DNA from: Chlorella sorokiniana
Lineage: Eukaryota; Chlorophyta; Trebouxiophyceae; Chlorellales; Chlorellaceae
Direction: 5' to 3'
Assembly: GCA_025917655.1 (NCBI GenBank)
Contig: CP084619.1
Span: 3,577,001 to 3,641,000 of the forward strand
DNA: 64,000 bases
Shown here: piece by piece, positions 59,646 to 64,000 of the stretch
Position numbering within the stretch: the stretch's first letter is position 1
Layout of the letters: every line of letters starts with the position of its first letter
Notes under the pieces: model-generated
Database searches by the model: none
Told to the model about the DNA's origin: nothing
The model's input: only the letters and a program-made list of their open reading frames with translations
Position numbers and translations under genes: made by a program

Positions 59646-62370
59646 ATGGCCTCGTTCTCGGGCTTGTGCTTTCACAAGCAGCAAGGCCTGCCCCTTGAGG
59701 GCCTGGCTTCACGTTCGACAGCCCACCATGTGCCACAGAGCGCATCGTTAGTTGCGGTGGGACGTCCAGTCACGCGGCGACGCGCCGCGGCCGGCGCTCG
59801 TGCCGCCGCCGCCCAGGCCGCCGCGCCAGCGGCAGCCCCCAGCAGTTTGGCACTGCGGCCGACCTGCCGGCCAGCCTGCGCAACACCACTGCTGTGCTGC
59901 ACACAGCGGAGGGCGCCACTGCATTCGTGCTGGGCATTTCGCACGTGTCGCGCGAGTCGTGCCAGCAGATTGAGGAGCTGATCGGGCTGGTGAAGCCTGG
60001 TGCGTGCCCCGCGCCTGAGCCCGCCCAGAGCCCCGCACGCCTCTGCATGCAGGCTCATGCAGCAGGCAGCAGCACAGCCCGCACCAAGCCTTCCCGCCCC
60101 CTCCTCCTCGCCTCACCTCTTGATCCCGCCGCCGACGCCCTTCCCCCGCACCCACCCACCTCCGCCCCCAGACATTGTGCTGCTGGAGCTGTGCAAGGAC
60201 CGCACCGGCCTGCTGGTGGACCCGGACGCGCCGCCGCCGCAGACCTGGTACACACCCCGCCTCACCCTGGCCGGCCTGCCCACCGGCGCCCCCTGGCCCC
60301 GGCCGAGCGGCTGGCGGCGCTGCTCAAGGCGCGGGGTGCGCCCGGCCAGCGCTGCCGACCTGGAGGACGGCGCGGTGGCGCTGCTGGAAACGGGTGCGCT
60401 GCGCACGCTGCGCTGCGCTGCGCTGCGCGCGCCAAGCGCGCGACTGAGGGCAGGGGCCAAGCTGCCGAGTGTGGGGGCGCACGGGCAGGAGCCTGAGCCT
60501 CACGTTTCTTGCTGCCTGCCCCCCTCCCCGCAGGACTCTTCCGCAGCGTGCGCCTGGCCGCCAAGCCGCCCACTGCCGCCGCGGCCCCTGCTTTTGTGGT
60601 ACTGCCCGAGGGTGGGCTGCAGGCTGTGGCCCCCTGAACGAGGTGGAGTACAGCCTGACCCCCGCCAGCTCCCCGCCATCCAGCAGCTGGCGGTGAGGGC
60701 GGAGGGCGGCGTGCCGCAGCCCTCCGAGGCCCTGGCGGCGGCGGCACAGGCGGCGGCGGCGGCAGCCCGGCGGCGGCGTTGCAGCCTACCTGGCGGCTCG
60801 CGCCGTGCTGCTTGAGGGGCAGCCGGAGGGCGTGGATGTTGTGTTTGAAGGCGTGGGGGCGGCCAGCCCACGGCGGTGCTGCAGCCGGTGCCTGAGGGCC
60901 AGCAGCGCAGGCTGTCAGGGCTGGAGGGCAGCGCTGCGGGCGGCGTGGGGCCGGGCATCGAGCCCTTCAGGCGGCAGGCGCCGCGCCGTGCGCAGCCCGC
61001 CGCCGCCGCCCCGCCCTCCGCCGCCTTCCAGCTGGGGGCCGCCAGCAAGCAGCCTGCTGCGGCACCTCGCCCCAGCAGCAGGGCGTGCAGCCCAGCGCGG
61101 CGCAGCTCACGCAGCTGCAGCCGTGGAGCGAGGCGCAGCTGGCGGCGGCGGCGGCGGGCGGGGCGCTGGCAGCGCGGGCAGCGCCGGCGGCAACCCGCTG
61201 GCCACCCGGCTGACCACCACGTATGCGCGGTACCAGGGCGCAGCGGGGCGCAGCGTGGGAATCCCGCCCGGCGAGGCTTGGCGCGTGGCGATACGCGCCG
61301 CGCTGGCCGCCGGCGCCTCCCAGGTCCACCTGGGGACGCTCCCGCCGACGACACCGGCCGTCGCCTGGCCGACGCCATCCTGACCTCCTCCCTGCCCGGC
61401 CTGCTGGGGCGTGGCCGCCGCCTTCGCCTCGGCGGTGGTGCTGGGGCAGGGGCTGCTGGATTCGGGCGCGCCGGCCAACCCCGCCGCCGTGGCCGCCGCG
61501 GCGGCGCTGCCGCTGGCGCTGGCGGCGGCGCCCGTGGTGGCGCCCCTGGTGGAGGTGGCGCGCTTTGCGGGGCTGAGCGGGCGGGAGATCGAGGGCTCGG
61601 TGCGGGTGAAGGAGCCGCTGCAGGTGGGCACCCGGCTGTGTGTGCTGGTGGTGGGTGGTGAGGGGGGAGGGCTGCCACGCGGATGGGCTTTCAGAAGCCA
61701 GGGAGTGGCGCGCCACAGCGAGCTCTTCTCCAGCCATGGACCCCGCCTGCACCATGCGCCCTCCAGCGCTGCCGGCAGGCCCCTTCCCCCTGGCTGGTCG
61801 GGCCTGCACTCCCACACAACGCAGTGCCGCAGGCCATCAGGCCCCCTCCTGGCCCCCTCCGCCCTCTCCCCCCAGGCCCCCTCCGTGGACGCGCCCATCG
61901 TCAAGCTGTGGGGCGAGGACGCGCTGCTGTCGTGGCCGGGGCCATGGAGCCGATCATCCACCGGCGCGACAAGTACATGGCAAGGAGCGTCGCGGCGGCA
62001 GCCACCGGGCGCCCCAGGGCCTCACCCCGCCTACGTGCTCACCCGCAGCAGCGGCGCCGCCCCGCCGTGCTGCACTACGCGATGCCAGAGGGCGGCGAGG
62101 CGGCGGTGTGCCCGCCCGGCGCGGGGCGGGCGGTACGCGCCGCTGGCGGGGCCGTGCAGCGTGGTGGCGGTGGTGGGCACCGCTCACGTGAGGGGCATGA
62201 TTCGGGAGTGGGCAGACGCGCAGCGCGACCCCCTCCCTGCGACCCTTGCTGTGACGCGCAACCGCCGCTTGCCTTGCGGCCGGCAGCGGTCTGCCACCCC
62301 ACTGCTGCGCTTGCCCTGCCCATGTCATTTCACAAGGAACAGCATTGCGACTGTTCACTGGAAAGGATGA
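59646..62370 (+). CDS. TraB-domain protein (TRABD-like, probably organellar)
   Basis: TraB/PrgY/GumN family; eukaryotic members include TRABD and plant TRB1, membrane proteins of organelles. MASFSGLCFHKQQGLPLEGL and an Arg/Ala-rich run look like a transit peptide. After a frame change near 59850 comes ATAFVLGISHVSRESCQQIE plus ELIGLVKP, the first GxxH motif. An intron in phase 1 joins DIVLLELCKDRTGLLV, the conserved ELCxxR motif. Then TPRLTLAGLPTGAPW, ADLEDGAVALLETG, LNEVEYSLTPRQLPAIQQLA, YLAARAVLLEGQPEGVDVVF, a linker, TYARYQGAAGRSVGIPPGEA, a hydrophobic segment (ANPAAVAAAAALPLALAAAP plus VVAPLV), PIVKLWGEDALLSWPGAMEP, RRDKYMA and near the end SVVAVVGTAHVRGMIREWAD, the second GTAHxxG motif. 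TGA is at 62368-62370. Frame changes near 60360, 60640, 61340 and 61930 make the model provisional. Confidence 0.83.
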
Positions 62371-62530
62371 GCAGCTACAGTAACATCTATAATAATAAAT
62401 GGCAATGCGCAAGCGCGGAGACAAAACCAGCGAAATGTGCTGGGGTGCAGGCTGCGGGAAAGCAGCGCGCTATGCAGGAGCAGGGCGCGTTGTTGGTTGG
62501 CTGCCTGCATGCTGGTGGGCCTGCTGCCCC

Positions 62531-63907
62531 TCAGCGCCTGGCAAGGGTGGCGGTGAAGACCCAGGCGGGCACGGTCACCCGCGTGGCGTTCTGCAGCTGC
62601 GGCACGTACCCAACCACCACCTCGCCCGTGTCTGGGTTCTCCCAGATGTCGCACGTGTGGTCGTCTGAGGGGTTGGTCGGGAGGGGGAGGGGAAAGGCGG
62701 CTGCGGCGGTGAGGAAGGGACCAGCGCTGCGCTGCAGGCGGCGGCAAGGCCTGGCGGGGCGCAGAGCGCGGCCTGCGGGGCCAGCAGCGGCGCTCACCCC
62801 AGTTTGTTTCCCAGAGCTCGAGGTTGGGTCGGTCCTGCAGAACGGAGGTGGGGGCGAGGTGGGCAAGGGCAAGGACCCGGGGTCGGTGGGCAGCGGAAGC
62901 AGGTGCACCCTCGGTGCTGGCGGGGCCAGGGGCTGAGCGACGTGCGTGGCAGCTGGCGCGCGCCTGCAGCAGCACCGCGCCATCCTGGATCCACAGGCCG
63001 CTCTGGGTCTGCTGGTAGTCGGGCAGGGGCGGGATGGAGGGCACCTCGTCCAGGCGGTACACGTATCTGCAGGGCGGTACCGGGCGGGCTCGTGTACCCG
63101 CTGGTGCGCTGCAAGAAAGGAGCATCTTTGGCGCACACCACCGCGTGCATTCTCTGCTGCCTTGCTGGGACCCCCCCTTCCCTTCGGGCCTTTGCTCACT
63201 TGTAGAAGCGCCCCACCACCGCCTGCGCCAGCAGCGCAAAGTTGTTGTCTCCCACGATGGGCGCGCCCTGGTTGGCCACCAAGATGCTGGCCCCCGGCCA
63301 CACCTGTGCCGCCCACACGCCCCCAGCTCGCTGAGCGCGCCGCCCAGCGAGAAGCCCGACGACACGACGCGCAGCGGCTCGTCGCCCCGGTCAGGTTGCA
63401 GGCCGCCTGCAGCAGCGCCGACAGCGGCACGCCCTCGCCCGCGCAGGAGGCGGCCCCGGGCTGCACCGGCTCGATGGCCAGGGAGCTGAACTGCTTGAAG
63501 AAGCCGCTGTGCACCTCCACGTCGGGAAAAATCTGCAGGCGGCACGGTGTGTGTGTGTGTGCGCGTGAGTGTGAGGGGGCCGGGGGCCGGGGGAAGCGAA
63601 AGGGGGCGGGGCAGGGACTTGCAGGCGGTGGCTCAGGCGTGGTGGGGGTCGGCCGCTGCCGGAAAACAAAGCATGAAGCCGCAGCAGGCTGCCAGCTCGG
63701 AGCAGCGCCGTGCGCAGGCGGGTGCGCGGCAGCAGGCAGCAGGGCAGGGAGGGGCGCAGGGCGGGCGGCGGCGCACGTCGCTGAGGCGGTTGCCGGGGGC
63801 GCCTGGCTGAAGGGCTCTATCGAGGGCACAAAGTCTTCCGACTGGCTGGCCTGGGCGTCGATGAGCCTGATGAGGGCGGGGACGGGGCGGAGCGGGGTGG
63901 CAGTCAA
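62531..63907 (-). CDS. Class 3 (fungal-type) lipase-like alpha/beta hydrolase, 5' end uncertain
   Basis: A lipase-class-3-like protein. Visible exons: LIRLIDAQASQSEDFVPSIE plus PFSQAP; IFPDVEVHSGFFKQFSSLAI; LSALLQAACNLTG; RVVSSGFSLGGALSELGA, with the GxSxG nucleophile elbow GFSLG; WPGASILVANQGAPIVGDNN with FALLAQAVVGRFYK (the GDN would be the acid region); YVYRLDEVPSIPPLPDYQQT plus QSGLWIQDGAVLLQ; PNLELWETNWG joining in phase 1 to DDHTCDIWENPDTGEVVVGY (candidate catalytic His). The end is RVTVPAWVFTATLARR with TGA at 62533-62531. A frame change at 63320-63324 (C run) separates the nucleophile and acid segments. The N-terminus and any signal peptide probably lie beyond 63907 or outside the window. 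Confidence 0.8.
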   Translation of the reverse strand: MTATPLRPVPALIRLIDAQASQSEDFVPSIEPFSQAPPATASATCAAARPAPLPALLPAAAHPPAHGAAPSWQPAAASCFVFRQRPTPTTPEPPPASPCPAPFRFPRPPAPSHSRAHTHTPCRLQIFPDVEVHSGFFKQFSSLAIEPVQPGAASCAGEGVPLSALLQAACNLTGATSRCASCRRASRWAARSASWGRVGGTGVAGGQHLGGQPGRAHRGRQQLCAAGAGGGGALLQVSKGPKGRGGPSKAAENARGGVRQRCSFLAAHQRVHEPARYRPADTCTAWTRCPPSRPCPTTSRPRAACGSRMARCCCRRAPAATHVAQPLAPPAPRVHLLPLPTDPGSLPLPTSPPPPFCRTDPTSSSGKQTGVSAAAGPAGRALRPARPCRRLQRSAGPFLTAAAAFPLPLPTNPSDDHTCDIWENPDTGEVVVGYVPQLQNATRVTVPAWVFTATLARR

Positions 63908-64000
63908 CCAAGAGCGGGCGTCGATGAACCCGCTCGCGGCGGACCGGGCAGGGTGGGGAGCAGATGCCCAAGATGCAGCAGCACCATCAGGTGGGCTATG
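63908..64000. other. Right edge, probably further lipase-like sequence
   Basis: Ninety-three bases that could be intron or upstream exon of the lipase-like gene. Too short to assign. Confidence 0.3.

Overview
The window looks like nuclear DNA of a GC-rich, intron-dense green alga, most likely a Chlorella-like trebouxiophyte. Several things point that way: plant-type genes (a plastid carotenoid desaturase, a plastid nitrite transporter, an RWP-RK factor, a pKIWI502-type reductase, plant-type ATG11), short GT-AG introns in nearly every gene, TGTAA polyadenylation motifs, long Ala/Gln/Ser/Pro tracts, and close packing. No RNA gene, transposon, virus-like element or CRISPR array was recognised.

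Layout, left to right: CEP70-like 3' part (+); RWP-RK factor (-); prefoldin subunit 3 (-); pKIWI502-like ferredoxin-reductase-fold protein (+); YccV/HspQ-domain protein (-); lipocalin/FABP-like protein (+); 26S proteasome RPN3 (-); autophagy ATG11 (+); 20S proteasome beta-3 (-); CGR1/CCDC86-like ribosome-biogenesis protein (+); quinone oxidoreductase (+); SGF11 of the SAGA deubiquitinase module (-); phytoene desaturase (+); ribosomal protein uS13/RPS18 (-); ZC3HC1/NIPA-like zinc-finger protein (+); three tandem copies of an F-box-like gene (-); a 2.3 kb stretch without a firm gene; RING finger protein (+); TMCO1 (-); PARP16 (-); nitrite transporter NAR1 (+); a long coiled-coil protein (-); TraB-domain protein (+); class 3 lipase-like protein, probably cut by the right edge (-). 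The genes mostly alternate in strand, giving divergent promoter regions of about 0.3-0.7 kb and short convergent 3' ends.

Many genes concern protein quality control: prefoldin, RPN3, beta-3, ATG11, ZC3HC1, the F-box-like copies and the RING protein. RPN3 and ATG11 share one 434 bp divergent promoter region. The most distinctive structure is 36.3-45.8 kb, where a unit of about 3.1 kb has been tandemly repeated. It holds the last coding stretch of the ZC3HC1-like gene plus a complete F-box-like gene. The second and third units are near-identical even in introns, and a fragment of a fourth unit follows.

One caveat affects every gene model. Many conserved exons need a change of reading frame at G or C runs, including in genes that must work (PDS, RPS18, RPN3). 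This pattern fits single-base loss in the assembly better than real gene decay. Gene spans below run from inferred start to inferred stop, and exon limits are read from GT-AG sites and family conservation.
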